From an uncultured Granulosicoccaceae bacterium (GTDB taxonomy: Bacteria; Pseudomonadota; Gammaproteobacteria; Granulosicoccales; Granulosicoccaceae), in contig CALFCF010000051.1 in the NCBI GenBank assembly GCA_937951345.1, positions 80,389-144,388 of the forward strand: a stretch of 64,000 bases of DNA, read 5' to 3'. Positions within the stretch are counted from its first letter, which is position 1. The number at the start of each line of letters is the position of its first letter. Of the stretch, positions 49,801 to 59,600 are shown in pieces. A program made the translations under genes and the position numbers. The notes under the pieces were generated by a model. It was not told the origin of the DNA, ran no database searches, and worked only from the letters and a program-made list of their open reading frames with translations.

Positions 49801-51557
49801 AATGCAGAGTCCGCTGCACGATCACCATAAATAGTGGCATTTATTGGAGTTCCCGAGTAACCTTCAGATTGCAATTTTAAATTCGCACTCAGTATGCTGG
49901 CATTTTTAGGGATGGACAGATTGTTAAATCTAAATCCCAATAAATTACGATTGCTGTCCGATTGCGTAGCCAGCGTTTTGTCAGTTCTGGTTACCACACC
50001 CGTAGGCAAGTACTCTTGCGCATCATCGCCAGAGCTGGTAACGCTAAAGCTTGCGCGATTACTCAAGCAAGTATCGTTAAAATTTACAGAGCCCGGATCG
50101 TAACTGATCTCTAATTCAGGCGCGCGCGACGCACCGTTCTCTATGGAGCGTATGGATCGAAATCCTGGCCCGTCAACAATAAGCGTTAATGCGTTACCGC
50201 CACACCAGTCAGAACGGTTGATTACTTCATTGATGACAGGGTCGATATCAACTCTATATATTTCGTTTCTTACGAATGCTTCAGGCTCCCATGTCACAGC
50301 AGCACCGGTCGGTGTTCGGCTGCTGATATTGTTGTCAGTAGCCAAAATTGGTGGTGAGTTTCCGATAGCCTCAGCCTTGACAGTCAGGTTGCCCGGTATG
50401 TTGTTTGTACGGATTGCGAACATTTTGAGCCTGGCGCTTTTCAACGTGGCGCCACGTGGTATTCGCACGCTATCAAAACGCATGGCAACCTGATTTTCTA
50501 CTCGAGGCGTGATCGCATAAGAAATCTCTAACCAGGGTATCTTATCGGATGTAGCAGACGTGAACGAACGCATGTTATCCGCGTCAATTGCCTCACCGGC
50601 AAGTGGTTCCAATATAAAGGTCATCGGGTCGCCAGCCGACCAATCCGGCTGAGCGATTCTTGCTCTGACCATGTCGGTTATATCGGGGCTCGTGGTTTCT
50701 CTGCCCACGACGGTATGTCTTTGTATGTTATCCCAGACTACTGTCTCGGGTAGTGTTGGTCGATTTGATACCTTAAGCCCCGGCGCATTGGCAAACTGGG
50801 GGGAATCGGGTGTTGCGTCAATCTTGATAGTTACACCAACGTCACCAACATTCGTGGTGTCAGCTGTAAAGAAACCCAATCGGGCCTCGTATATTTCAGC
50901 GCCCGGTGGCACACTCACAGAGATAAATCGATATCCTACATGAGAGCGATTACCATCTGCTGAATAAAACAATTTATGGCTATCGTTGTTCAGTAACAGG
51001 GTTCCATCAGCTTTTTCTTCTGCATCGTCAGCAGCAGCATCTGGATGAGACCTCCTCACTTCCAGTTCCCCGTCGGGGACCGATGAACCCAGGTCTAGAA
51101 GAAATCTATCTCGATCTACCTCGCCCGATGGAAACTGTTGTGCATCACCATTCGGATCGTCGATCTTGTGTTTTGTAAAGACCGTATCGCAACTTGCATT
51201 TAGGCAAACATCCGTGTCCAGATCACTCGATGGATACAGTATTGCACCGCCAATTCCTGACCCCGCAAATGCACCAACACCAACATTGACATTCTCGACA
51301 GTGTTCACAAGATCAATCGTTGCATTGCGAATGGCATCCAGGCGGCTTTCACCATGAATTCCACTTCCCGATGGTTCGCTCATTGATCCGGAGGTGTCGA
51401 GCATTAACATTACATTGGGACGAACCTGTTCATCAGACACCGCTTGAGAGAAAAATATATCGGTATCATCGGCTGCGGAGAAAGCGCTGAACAGAACACC
51501 GGCGCTAAGCGTAGCTGCCCTGAAAAGGATATTTAGTTTTATCACGTTGTTTTCCAA
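46869..51557 (-). CDS. pilY1: Type IV pilus tip adhesin/assembly factor PilY1
   Basis: Large secreted pilus-associated protein of 1562 residues, needed for pilus assembly and surface sensing. A signal peptide is at residues 1-29. The von Willebrand A domain starts MLMLDTSGSMSEPSG (MIDAS near residue 54), breaks off near residue 120 and resumes near 690 (ARDELIDVLNGLPAHGGTPLVDSLYEAG...). The insert of about 570 residues has three similar modules (about 180-345, 350-490, 500-680). Past residue 930 comes the PilC-type beta-propeller with Ca-binding-like DSNNNRVVD (about 1157). Last gene of the minor-pilin operon; pilE is not downstream. Confidence 0.93.
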   Translation of the reverse strand: MENNVIKLNILFRAATLSAGVLFSAFSAADDTDIFFSQAVSDEQVRPNVMLMLDTSGSMSEPSGSGIHGESRLDAIRNATIDLVNTVENVNVGVGAFAGSGIGGAILYPSSDLDTDVCLNASCDTVFTKHKIDDPNGDAQQFPSGEVDRDRFLLDLGSSVPDGELEVRRSHPDAAADDAEEKADGTLLLNNDSHKLFYSADGNRSHVGYRFISVSVPPGAEIYEARLGFFTADTTNVGDVGVTIKIDATPDSPQFANAPGLKVSNRPTLPETVVWDNIQRHTVVGRETTSPDITDMVRARIAQPDWSAGDPMTFILEPLAGEAIDADNMRSFTSATSDKIPWLEISYAITPRVENQVAMRFDSVRIPRGATLKSARLKMFAIRTNNIPGNLTVKAEAIGNSPPILATDNNISSRTPTGAAVTWEPEAFVRNEIYRVDIDPVINEVINRSDWCGGNALTLIVDGPGFRSIRSIENGASRAPELEISYDPGSVNFNDTCLSNRASFSVTSSGDDAQEYLPTGVVTRTDKTLATQSDSNRNLLGFRFNNLSIPKNASILSANLKLQSEGYSGTPINATIYGDRAADSAFFDSQFTQNLSARGSTFATVNWSNIPQSESDVVSSPDVSKIIEEIVSMPGWVSGNSLSLMIDPSSATGQYLFGSHDSDTSSAPQLQIEYQLDETELQGSPITLRTARDELIDVLNGLPAHGGTPLVDSLYEAGLYFRNDPVHFGKTRGEAKPDDIASRVSHERAYIGGSLFQPPGCSELDLNNVACLDEEILGNPVYEAPKAASCLSNNIVLLTDGDAAGNNSKHLVQALPGIDSCAARAIEDEECGIELADWLNKTDHDPSLPGIQRIKVHTIGFSHSSSFLSDMAMSGDGQNHTVDNANALQEAFSKITREASDLNTSFVAPSVSVSQLSSLSNSSEIYYAMFKPQVTARWDGNLKRYAIGTVNGDTAVVDALGQAAIDPATGAISETAQSYWSGQQDGEVVAKGGAAGELTLPRNIYTFKPGATGAGSLEDLHENNTYLSAAVLGLTDASYKTQLLQWARGVDIKDMDDDGNVNEVRTQMGDPLHSAPFITHYATGNGIKSLIFVGTNEGYLHAIDAESGSEEYAIVPPQLLPNLDVFYNNESVEASDRPYGLDGDVVGWTEDSNNNRVVDAGEKSYIAIGMRRGGHSYYVFDVSNPSNPTVAWTIHNTDDGFTELGETWSRPVKTRLKNNGVETDVLIFSGGYDDVNDLREERDDLSLLDTKGRAIFIVNSNTGALLKKFDQFDNNDMTYSIPSSPRVVDINLDGLADYLFVGDMGGQIWRLDFDNLSTDSLNATVTGGVIADFSAGANNANRRFFYEPDVSVLSGENGQRYLNIAIGSGWRAQPLDQVVDDRMYVFRDSSVFGPPRNESGQISYTSIGETNLFDATTSDTSSDTTNNSKTGFFIRMEGSGEKIISTAFTINSNVLFSTYLPEENIAGSCQASVGSSNFYAIDALTARAVLNLDDNAQSSDLSISDRKVKLRTPGIAAGPSVLLTQQGDVMVVVGLEEPEGSDGLDIGNRFQRTFWAESFEDD

Positions 51558-51559
51558 AC

Positions 51560-52036
51560 CTATTGAGACAGGCTCAAATGTTGTGCGCCTTGCAAAACTG
51601 TTTTTGTTGTATCAACACCTTCTAAACTGGCATTCGATTCGGCGTAATAGAAATTCATCTGATAACCGTTAATACCTTCGCCTATCCGGAAACCTTCGGC
51701 AAATCCGTAACCATTCGGGCACAGCTCAGTGTCTATGGTTATCTTCGTATCAACGCTATCGTTCGAGGTGATACAGTCATTGCTTTGGCTTTCAGATATT
51801 GTCATGATATTGTCGCTGGAGAGTATCTGTCCTGCAGCGCTTTCAGCACTGAGAAATACCAGCTCATGAAATTTATCGTTATTGACAAGCTGTGTTCCAA
51901 GATCACTGTTGCGAAGAACAGACATTCCAACCAGGGTACTCACTCCAATCAGCACCAAGGCGACAACAAGCGACGCGCCCTGTTGTTTTTTACCTGCGTT
52001 ATTCGGGATATTAGGATTCGACATATTGATGTTCAT
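51560..52036 (-). CDS. pilX: Minor pilin assembly protein PilX
   Basis: A 158-residue minor pilin. The N terminus has QQGASLVVALVLIGVSTLVGMSVL, the hydrophobic helix of PilX. The globular part is short, with a pair of Cys (DCITSN and ELCPNG). It lies between pilW and pilY1 with gaps of 10 and 2 bases, so it is within the operon. PilX works with PilV, PilW and FimU as the tip complex carrying PilY1. Confidence 0.85.
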   Translation of the reverse strand: MNINMSNPNIPNNAGKKQQGASLVVALVLIGVSTLVGMSVLRNSDLGTQLVNNDKFHELVFLSAESAAGQILSSDNIMTISESQSNDCITSNDSVDTKITIDTELCPNGYGFAEGFRIGEGINGYQMNFYYAESNASLEGVDTTKTVLQGAQHLSLSQ

Positions 52037-52046
52037 TTTTAGCCAA

Positions 52047-53120
52047 TCAAGGTTGGCGATTCCTGATCTTTACTGATAAGTTATATGCGACCCGAATTCT
52101 TTCATCATCGGCATAGCTTGTGTCTGTGTTACCTCCCTCGACTACAACCTTGGTATCCGCGAGAAAATAAGGTCGATTGACCGTTGAGCTCTCTCTGTCC
52201 CTTGTCGCGAACAACAAACCTACCTTCACCAGGTCAACTTCAGAAAAGTCGAGTCCTGCAGCGTCAGGTAGACTGTACGAAATGTTATCTCCGTCTCTGA
52301 CGCCCAGGCTTACTTGCAACTGTTCTACGCCCTCGGCGATTTCCTGGGGCGGGTTTGTATTCAGATCATAAGGAAATGTTTGCATGTAGAGAGAGTAGAT
52401 CTGACCACCCGAGTTATTGCTGCGGCCTGTATCTCCGATGTAGTACATCGCAGTTCTGAATGGCATGACACGCACAGACAACGCCGCATCATCGTAAAAA
52501 AGATAGGCTTGAGATAGATTGGATTTCGGACTGACCGACATATCTCCACCTGAATTGCTAATGCTGTCAATCTGAAAAAGATCACTACTGTTGCAGTTGG
52601 AGATTACCGCAAAGCCGTCGTCAATTAGATCGCCATTCTCACCTGCAAGCGTAATATCGGAACCTGTGCCAGTCATTGAGGTTGAGATCGCATTACCGGG
52701 GGCCGCAGCATATTGCACCATTAAAACGTGAGTACCTGGTTTCGGTACACCGATATCTGTTGGTGCGTTATAGCCCGAGGGCTTACCAGGCAGCCAGCCG
52801 TTCTGTTGTACAAGCGCTGCTCGCACAGCAGTTCTACCGAAGTCGTTAGTTGGCGCGTCGTCGGCGCTAATCACCAAACTGCCGCTATTATTGCGAGCAC
52901 AACCCTGATGGCTAGCCATGCGTAAATCGTTAGAAATCATTTCGATAGCGAACAGTGCGTTGGATTGCAGACTAGTCAGCGATTGATTTAGCCTGGCAGT
53001 TTGTAATGAACCCGTGAATATGGACAAAGTGCCGGCTATCACCGAAATGCCGAGCACCATTGCCACCATCAGCTCGACCAGTGATAAGCCTTTTTGATTC
53101 AGCATGTGTCGAGTATTCAT
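52047..53120 (-). CDS. pilW: Minor pilin assembly protein PilW
   Basis: A 357-residue minor pilin with the class III prepilin signal QKGLSLVELMVAMVLGISVIAG (cleavage before the Leu or at the G-L position). The long C-terminal domain carries GVEQLQVSLGVRDGD and RDRESSTVNRPYF, common in PilW. It overlaps pilV by one base. Part of the fimT-pilV-pilW-pilX-pilY1 operon. Confidence 0.88.
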   Translation of the reverse strand: MNTRHMLNQKGLSLVELMVAMVLGISVIAGTLSIFTGSLQTARLNQSLTSLQSNALFAIEMISNDLRMASHQGCARNNSGSLVISADDAPTNDFGRTAVRAALVQQNGWLPGKPSGYNAPTDIGVPKPGTHVLMVQYAAAPGNAISTSMTGTGSDITLAGENGDLIDDGFAVISNCNSSDLFQIDSISNSGGDMSVSPKSNLSQAYLFYDDAALSVRVMPFRTAMYYIGDTGRSNNSGGQIYSLYMQTFPYDLNTNPPQEIAEGVEQLQVSLGVRDGDNISYSLPDAAGLDFSEVDLVKVGLLFATRDRESSTVNRPYFLADTKVVVEGGNTDTSYADDERIRVAYNLSVKIRNRQP

Positions 53121-53638
53121 CAGGGTATAAATTTCGCTGAAAACGATTCAGGAACTGGCTCGCCATCAATTAGTCCTTGCCAACTAATGCTGATCGTGTA
53201 AACACCATCAATCGGATTGCTGATTGAGCCAGTCGCCGGCTGCGTTGCACTTACACCTGGTAGTGTGGGTAAGTAACCATTACCGACGCCTCGCACATCC
53301 ATGAAGTGGGCACTCCATTCGAATAAATCTCTGGCAGCTAGTTGGGCAGGTGAACACCCAGCAGCCCCACAAGGAGCAGCATTGGCACCAGAGGTTGTTT
53401 TATTACTGTAATTGCCATTTTCAACGCCAACAGGATTGTTACGCATCTTCTCCATGATCTCAGCGCTCAACAGTACGGCCTTTGAATTCAGTAGAGATGA
53501 TTGATTACTGCGTAAAGCAGACACCTGCATTTTTGCTGTAGTTAAGAAACCAATTGACAATAAAACAACGGTTACCAACACTTCAATCAAACTAAACCCG
53601 CGTTGTGCACTGCGACGCCTTGAAACTGGTTCTAGCAT
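53120..53638 (-). CDS. pilV: Type IV pilus modification/minor pilin PilV
   Basis: A 172-residue minor pilin with the signal QRGFSLIEVLVTVVLLSIGFLTTAKMQ (cleavage G-F). The globular region has CGAAGCSPAQLAARDLFEW and a final YTISISWQG, typical of PilV. It overlaps the fimT end by 7 bases and the pilW start by one, consistent with translational coupling. Confidence 0.9.
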   Translation of the reverse strand: MLEPVSRRRSAQRGFSLIEVLVTVVLLSIGFLTTAKMQVSALRSNQSSLLNSKAVLLSAEIMEKMRNNPVGVENGNYSNKTTSGANAAPCGAAGCSPAQLAARDLFEWSAHFMDVRGVGNGYLPTLPGVSATQPATGSISNPIDGVYTISISWQGLIDGEPVPESFSAKFIP

Positions 53639-54240
53639 GATATGTCCTGATCGTTAGCGTCTTTGGCCGGCTCATCAACTGATGCAGAAGTTGTTCTGAT
53701 ACTGCCAGTGCCCAATAGAATTATTGAACGCGCCGCATCCGTGCCACGACTATCACAGATAGAGAATGTGCCGGCATTCCAGCTACCGAAACCACGTGAG
53801 CTAAAACGCAAGTTACCGGCAACTACATTTGCGCTGGTTCCAATACGAGCTGTTGCCGCTATATCTATATTGCTCGTATCAAGATTAACTACGCGTATTA
53901 TGGAATCGCCCCCGTCTAGTTTCCCCGGGTCGCCATCGGAACGTCTATCCGTGTAGATCAACCACCCTTGCGACCAGTCATTACCCGTTTTACAACTGTT
54001 ATCTGTATTCCGTGCACAAATAGAGACTGAGTGCGAGCGTTTCAGTGCTTCAGAGCGACCGAAGTGAAGAGATTGGCTTAACAAATTGGTGTTTGACACC
54101 ATGCGCGACGTCTGCATCACTGACTGAAACCCTGGTGCAGATAAGCGAATCAAGATCACAGCGATAACCAATACGATCAGTAATTCAATCAATGTGAATC
54201 CATGTTGATTGCTCACTTTGGGTGCTACCGCGACGTTCAA
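53632..54240 (-). CDS. fimT: Minor pilin FimT/FimU (GspH family)
   Basis: First gene of the operon, 202 residues. The prepilin signal reads QHGFTLIELLIVLVIAVILIRLSAPGF, cleaved before Phe. The GspH/FimT domain has SRMVSNTNLLSQSLHFGRSEALKRSHSVSICA and WSQGWLIYTDRRSDG, both strong family signatures. FimT versus FimU cannot be separated by eye. Located upstream of pilV as in Pseudomonas and relatives. Confidence 0.87.
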   Translation of the reverse strand: MNVAVAPKVSNQHGFTLIELLIVLVIAVILIRLSAPGFQSVMQTSRMVSNTNLLSQSLHFGRSEALKRSHSVSICARNTDNSCKTGNDWSQGWLIYTDRRSDGDPGKLDGGDSIIRVVNLDTSNIDIAATARIGTSANVVAGNLRFSSRGFGSWNAGTFSICDSRGTDAARSIILLGTGSIRTTSASVDEPAKDANDQDISC

Positions 54241-55003
54241 TTGCTGTATTCCTCTGTTCTTGAGATTGTTGATCTACATCACAAAACGTATTTAAAACGT
54301 AGCATGAGCTCAGTAGATATTTATCGGCTCTCGACTCAAGAGATTGAGGTGCTGAGGGTTTTTACACGAAGGCGCGAGCTTAAAGTTGGCGCAGGGTCAA
54401 AAAAAAGACGCTCCTTTCCGTAACCGGTCCGGTCATTTTTACGCTGATTGCACACCGTTGTCGGCCCAATGCTTCTCGGCCACTCTCCTTGGTACCTGTT
54501 GCACTCACAGCAATCTGTGCGCTGCGTCGGATTTTGTTTCGCCCAATTTGTTCACAGACAAGCCGAATGGGTGCCCACGCCCCACGCAAGCGGCCAGAAT
54601 GCGATTCAATTGGGTTGCTATGGATTGACCGAACCCAATGCAGTTTCACACCACCGCGACAAGAAAATGCAGGTTATAAAAAACACCCAATGTCGACCGA
54701 TAAAAGGTTAGCTAGATGTAGATATCGAATAGCTTGAGTGCAGATCTTTTTATGGTGTCGGCAAAAAAGACTTCCACAACAACAGGATGAAGGGATATTT
54801 TTTTGAAAAGGTTCTTGAAAAAGGCATGGATGGGATAACTTCCCAGAAATTTAGCGGCAAACTATCCCTATATGCGTCAAAAGTGTTTCTGAAAAAATAA
54901 CAGCTATTATCTGTTTAAAGACGCTAAGGAAGAAGAAGCCACCACAATCTTGGGGTGGCTACTTCATCACATTCATAAATCGCCTGCCTACTGTTACAAC
55001 CGT
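54241..55003. other. Long intergenic stretch with overlapping small open frames
   Basis: About 760 bp between the pilin operon and the RHH gene. Both strands hold several overlapping open frames of 60-90 codons (around 54380-54740) with no domain, no hydrophobic segment and unusual composition rich in Cys, Arg and Pro; none looks real. The GC-rich stretch 54400-54660 differs from its AT-rich flanks and could be a relic or repeat. Confidence 0.4.
54937..54960 (-). terminator. Possible terminator of the RHH gene
   Basis: AGCCACC / GGTGGCT, a 7-bp stem with a 10-base loop, followed on the minus strand by TTCTTCTTCC. It lies about 45 bases beyond the stop of the 55004-55333 gene. The T run is interrupted, so moderate confidence. 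Confidence 0.5.
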
Positions 55004-55333
55004 TTAAGCGACTTCAACACTAGGCTTGCGATCGTTTATATTAGTGGTGTTCCCTTGAAGGTAACGACCGCAGCATACACGCAAAAACGATGTAAAATTT
55101 GTGTGATTGGTTTCACTGGATTTTGACAGCTCTGAAAAGGCGGTCATTAGCACTGGTAGTGGCATATTCTGTTTAGACGCGATATCGCGAATTACTTGCC
55201 AATAAAAATTTTCAAGCCGAACACTGGTGACTTTGCCTTTGATTCTGATTGATCGAGTTGTACTGTTCCATGCATCATCAAACGGCTCGGAAAGTACCAC
55301 AAGCGTTGGAGAAAGATCGGTTTGCCCGCTCAT
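55004..55333 (-). CDS. Ribbon-helix-helix (RHH_4-like) putative DNA-binding protein
   Basis: A 109-residue protein. Residues 26-95 (RSIRIKGKVTSVRLENFYWQ, VIRDIASKQNMPL, FTSFLRVCCGRYLQG) follow the RHH_4 pattern: a beta-strand with TSVRLE, then two helices and a final LRVxxxxYL segment. Such proteins are probable transcription factors, better known in alphaproteobacteria. It stands alone between the pilin operon and lacI, with AT-rich flanks. Targets unknown. Confidence 0.7.
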   Translation of the reverse strand: MSGQTDLSPTLVVLSEPFDDAWNSTTRSIRIKGKVTSVRLENFYWQVIRDIASKQNMPLPVLMTAFSELSKSSETNHTNFTSFLRVCCGRYLQGNTTNINDRKPSVEVA

Positions 55334-55529
55334 ATTCGTTAATCCCCTTCATAGCAACTCTAAATAGTGCTTTAAAAAAGCAGTTGCTCAATAAAATAAA
55401 AAAAATTATATTTATTATTATTACGGAATGGTTCTGACCATTTTTTATAGCCAATTTTTACAGAAATCTGTAGCGCGGTATTAACACGCCAGGGCTTGTA
55501 GTGAAAACACAGATATTTTAGATTTTTGG

Positions 55530-56558
55530 TCACTGTGTTCCTGTAGCCTTTAAATTCTTAATGGTTGCTGATGCTGTAGAACCTCTAACAACAAGATCGG
55601 CCGGCAAACGTGATTTGGTATTGCCGTTAGAATTTCCCTGAATTACTTGCTGTAACTGATACCAAGCGGTTTCAGCCAGCTGCCCGGTCGGCTGCCGAAT
55701 AGCACTGATTCCTGGCTCAACCAGAGATAGCCAATCAACATCATCGAATGCCAGCAGTGAGATGTCATGTGGCATCCGCACTCCGTTTTTTTGTAAACTC
55801 CTCACTGCCCCTTTTGTTATGAGATGATCCGCTGTGAAAATGGCTGAGGGTGGATTGCTTCTTTGCAGAAGTTTCGTAACTCCCGATTCAGCATCAGCCT
55901 CTGACATACCAACGATCACAAGATCAGGCTCAACCCCTGCTTCTGCCATTCTCGCCTTGTACCCTTCAATACGCTCGAACGAGTTATAAATTTCGGGGGA
56001 GTTAGATACCATCGCGATGTTGCGATGCCCAATAGACAACAAATAGTCAGTGCCAGCACGGGTTGCCCCTACATTATCAGTGGCAACAGTCGGAAAAGAG
56101 TCCTGCGCTGAAATTCTGTCTACAACAACAATTGGAAAGCTGTTTCCATTCTCCGGGATAAGCAACTCTGAGCCATTAAAAGATGGGCTGATGATAGCTC
56201 CATCAACATCACGATCCATGAGCGATCTAATGCGACCTTGCATTTTTTCGGGATTTTCGCCTCCGAAAGTAATTATCGTCGAGTATCCGCTTTTAGTGAC
56301 ACAATCTTCGATCAGGCCAACCAGTTCAGCATAAAAGGTATTTGATACATCAGGCACCAGAATCCCAATGGATTTCGAGTGTTGTCGACGCAAACTTGCT
56401 GCAACCTGATTTGGGCGGTATTCCAGCTCCCCACATGCAGCAAGCACCTGCTCACGCAACCTTGCTTTGACAGTAGGGTCACCGTTTAAAACCTTGGACA
56501 CAGTACCAATCGAGACAGAAGCTCTCTCGGCAACGTGTTTTATGGTTTTTCTTGCCAT
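55530..56558 (-). CDS. LacI-family transcriptional regulator
   Basis: A 342-residue repressor of the LacI/PurR family. The helix-turn-helix and hinge read TIKHVAERASVSIGTVSKVLNG and YRPNQVAASLRR. The periplasmic-binding-protein-like sensor domain follows (SIGILVPDVSNTFYAELVGLIE, DGAIISPSFNGSE, AIFTADHLITKGAVRSLQ, LLAFDDVDWL). A perfect 22-bp palindrome with the LacI-type CG centre lies 45 bases upstream, so self-regulation is likely. No sugar transport or catabolic gene is adjacent, so the effector is unknown. Confidence 0.92.
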   Translation of the reverse strand: MARKTIKHVAERASVSIGTVSKVLNGDPTVKARLREQVLAACGELEYRPNQVAASLRRQHSKSIGILVPDVSNTFYAELVGLIEDCVTKSGYSTIITFGGENPEKMQGRIRSLMDRDVDGAIISPSFNGSELLIPENGNSFPIVVVDRISAQDSFPTVATDNVGATRAGTDYLLSIGHRNIAMVSNSPEIYNSFERIEGYKARMAEAGVEPDLVIVGMSEADAESGVTKLLQRSNPPSAIFTADHLITKGAVRSLQKNGVRMPHDISLLAFDDVDWLSLVEPGISAIRQPTGQLAETAWYQLQQVIQGNSNGNTKSRLPADLVVRGSTASATIKNLKATGTQ

Positions 56559-56602
56559 TTGAGGTGTTCTAGCTTTTTAACCCTTACAGGGGATTTCTTA
56601 AA

Positions 56603-56624
56603 ATTTATGAAACGTTTCATAAAT
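56603..56624. promoter_or_regulatory. Perfect palindromic operator of LacI type
   Basis: ATTTATGAAACG and its exact complement form a 22-bp perfect palindrome centred on a CG step (56613/56614), the typical form of LacI/PurR operators. It sits between the lacI start (56558) and the end of the upstream autotransporter gene (56681), in the place of the lacI promoter. Confidence 0.8.
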
Positions 56625-56680
56625 ATAGCCCCCTTAATGACGCATGTCAATTTGAGACGAACTGAATTGAGAGGTAATCG

Positions 56681-59600
56681 CTATCTGAATTCGTAACGAT
56701 AACCAAGTTTCAAAAAGTTCTGCCTGACAATATCATCAGCAGCTCGACCCTCGATGAACAGAAAACCGCTGTGACCACCTTTCATCACCACACTACTGCC
56801 TATACCGTAGTTGATGTAACTGGTATCTCTTTCAGTACCTTCCAATATAAATAATGTGTCGTTTGGATCAGCCTGAAAGGTTGCAGGTATACCGTCTCTG
56901 GTTTCTTCTGTCTGGGTTTCAAACTCAAATCGAAATTGCGGTACAAAAACCGCTCTCTTCGTTGAGATATTGGTCGATATCTGGCCGCCAAAAGTAAATA
57001 ATGAAGAGCTCGCATCGTGGCCACGCACATCAAGCACGGAGCCAAAACCCGCTTCTTCACTACTGGAGCGTTCTGAATAGCCATCAACCGTTGCTCGAGT
57101 GGCCGAATAACGAATATAGGGCCCTAGCTCCCATTTGGATAATCTGAAGTTTCGTCCTGCCCCAATAGTAAGTGCAACATAGTCGGCATCGGTTTCACCG
57201 ATGGCCATGACCTCATTCTCTTCTGTCGTCAGGTTGATCTGACGCTCAATATCGTAACTGTTGTTACCAGCGTCCAGAACCACATCCAGGTACCCGACAT
57301 TGGGGTTAAACCATGTACCGAACAGTGTAAAGCTCAATCCATCGACCTCGGCACCACCTTCACTACCGCCAAAATCCGTTTCACTATCCACGAAACCCAA
57401 ACCGGCTCCAAGAACAAACTGATCCGTAAACCGATAGTCAGCACCTATCGTTAAACCAGTAGTTCGCACATCAGCATCTTGCTGCTGGCCCTGACCGTCC
57501 ACCTCACCAAATCCTATCGCTCCATTGGCAAAAAAACCTAAACGACTACCAAAACCACCACCGTCCGCCGCTGCACCTCCACCTGAGGCCAGCCCGTACA
57601 AGGCGTTCTGCGCTGCGTTGACTACGCTACCCGGTATGGTCTCATCGAGAAACGAGAGATTAAGCCCCGATAGATCCAGCCTTTCAATATTATTTGAACG
57701 AAGAGCATTGATGCGCGAGTACACATTCGTTACCTGAATGTCTGCCGTATCTACAATGGTGTCTGATAAGACAAACAGCTCCTCATGAGCTACACGGTCA
57801 AGATCCGCTGACAGGTTTTCTGACATTTCAAGCTCAGTACACGTGTCAATCAAATCTTGCTGCGCTTCAGCACTCAGCATTTCACCAGCATCGTTAACAT
57901 TGCCTTCGAGAGTGTCGATGTTCGCCACACCATTTAATTCGAGACAAGCATTGTCAAGACCCATTCCAGTTTGAGACTGGTTTTCAGTTAATCCCGGTGC
58001 TGTTTCAAGCCCTACACGTAGAGTGAAAAACGCACTACCAATTGGAACGTCAAATGCAGGCGTGTCTATTCTTGTAGTTAGTTGCGGTTGTCCTTTCAGG
58101 CTTTGTGCTGTTGTTGTATCAAATTGAGCTTCAGCAATTATTCTGATAAAACCTGTGCCAGTTACGACAATCCTGTTGCTTGCGAAGCCTTCCGAATCCG
58201 AAATGGTTACTGCTCCGTCAGGGAATTCAACCGCCCCTGCAGGTTCAACTGACCAAAGCACTGGCAAGCCACTTACAGCTGCGTTGTCCAAACGAGAATC
58301 GCGAATCTGAAAACTCAGATTTACATCATCTCCCAGCTCGGCATTTTGCTCTGTAGGGCCAACCACTTCTACTCGGAAGGGGCTTTCTACTACGATGTCA
58401 TCATTAAGAGCCAACTGAGTATCCGAATCAGTAATAACAACCTGGGCTATTCTGTTCAATCGAAATTGACTTTCATCCCCTATAGGTGACGCATTAACCA
58501 GTTGAACAGCGAATTGTTCAGTTTCTTCCGGCCCGTTGTCATTGATTAGTTCAATGACAATTTCCCTGGGCTCGAGGTCTCCTGCTTCCCAAACGACTTG
58601 ACCATTGTTAGCAATATAGTCTTCCCCGGCCACTGCTGTGCCATCGATAAATGTGTAGTCAGCACTCACTCGTAAATCAGAGCCACCCGTACGGCTAACT
58701 TGCAAGCGTGCTAAACCATCATTTTCCTCAGCAGCAATTTCAGTGACGACAAACTGAATAATACCTGGATTGGCTGTTTGTTCCGGTATGGTGATTGTTG
58801 AAGAAGCATTGGAACCGATTAGGGTCACTGCATCATTGGCGGTCAGTGTTACAGTGAATTGTTCCGTTGTTTCCAATTCATTGTCAGCAACAATTGGTAT
58901 GCTGACCGATATCACTTCAGCATTAGCGGGGACCTCAACCACGATGCTATTAGCAGCAAAGTCCTCCCCGGCCGTGGCAGAATCGGTGATAGGTGTAATT
59001 AGAACTGAGCCCGGAACATTCCCGGCTATCACCTCCAGGTTAATGACTGCAGCACCGAGAGCTTCCTCCACGGTAACACTGGTCGAACTACTGGCTATTT
59101 GGACTGTGGGACCCAATATAGTGGTGTCAACAATAGTTATTTCAGCAACGTCATTGTCTCCCGTTATGGTGCCACTGCCTGGTGTAGGGCTCAATGTAGC
59201 GCTAAACACCTCACTACCCTCAACCGAATCATCATCGTTAATTTCAATCGTAACAGTAGCTGACGTTGCGCCTTCTGCAAAAGAAACGGTTTGCGTTGCA
59301 CCAACGAAGTCTTCCCCTGCGGTGGCCCCGGCATTGGATAAAATAACATCAACAGAAGCAGCCACAGGTGTACCACTTAACTCAAGCTCAAGAGTAACGG
59401 AGCCTGCATTTTCCTGAGCTGAAACAAATAGTGATGATTCAGCAAACTCAACCACACCCGGAACCGTTGAATCAACAATGGTGATGGTAGACGTCGCGGG
59501 ATCGGCGATTTGCGTCGTGCCATTAGCAGCGCTTAGCTCCACAGTAAAGGTTTCAACCTCTTCTATTTCAGCATCTGAATTTATATCAATTGTGATCTCA

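Noticed and set aside
54380..54740. Overlapping 80-90 codon frames on both strands
   Set aside because: No domain, no plausible ribosome binding site, and Cys/Arg/Pro-rich composition; mutually overlapping.
58770..59417. 215-codon plus-strand open frame opposite the autotransporter
   Set aside because: Antisense to Calx-beta repeats; Thr, Val and Ala codons of the real gene give long open antisense frames. Several similar ones (59478-59945, 60399-61031) recur with the repeats.
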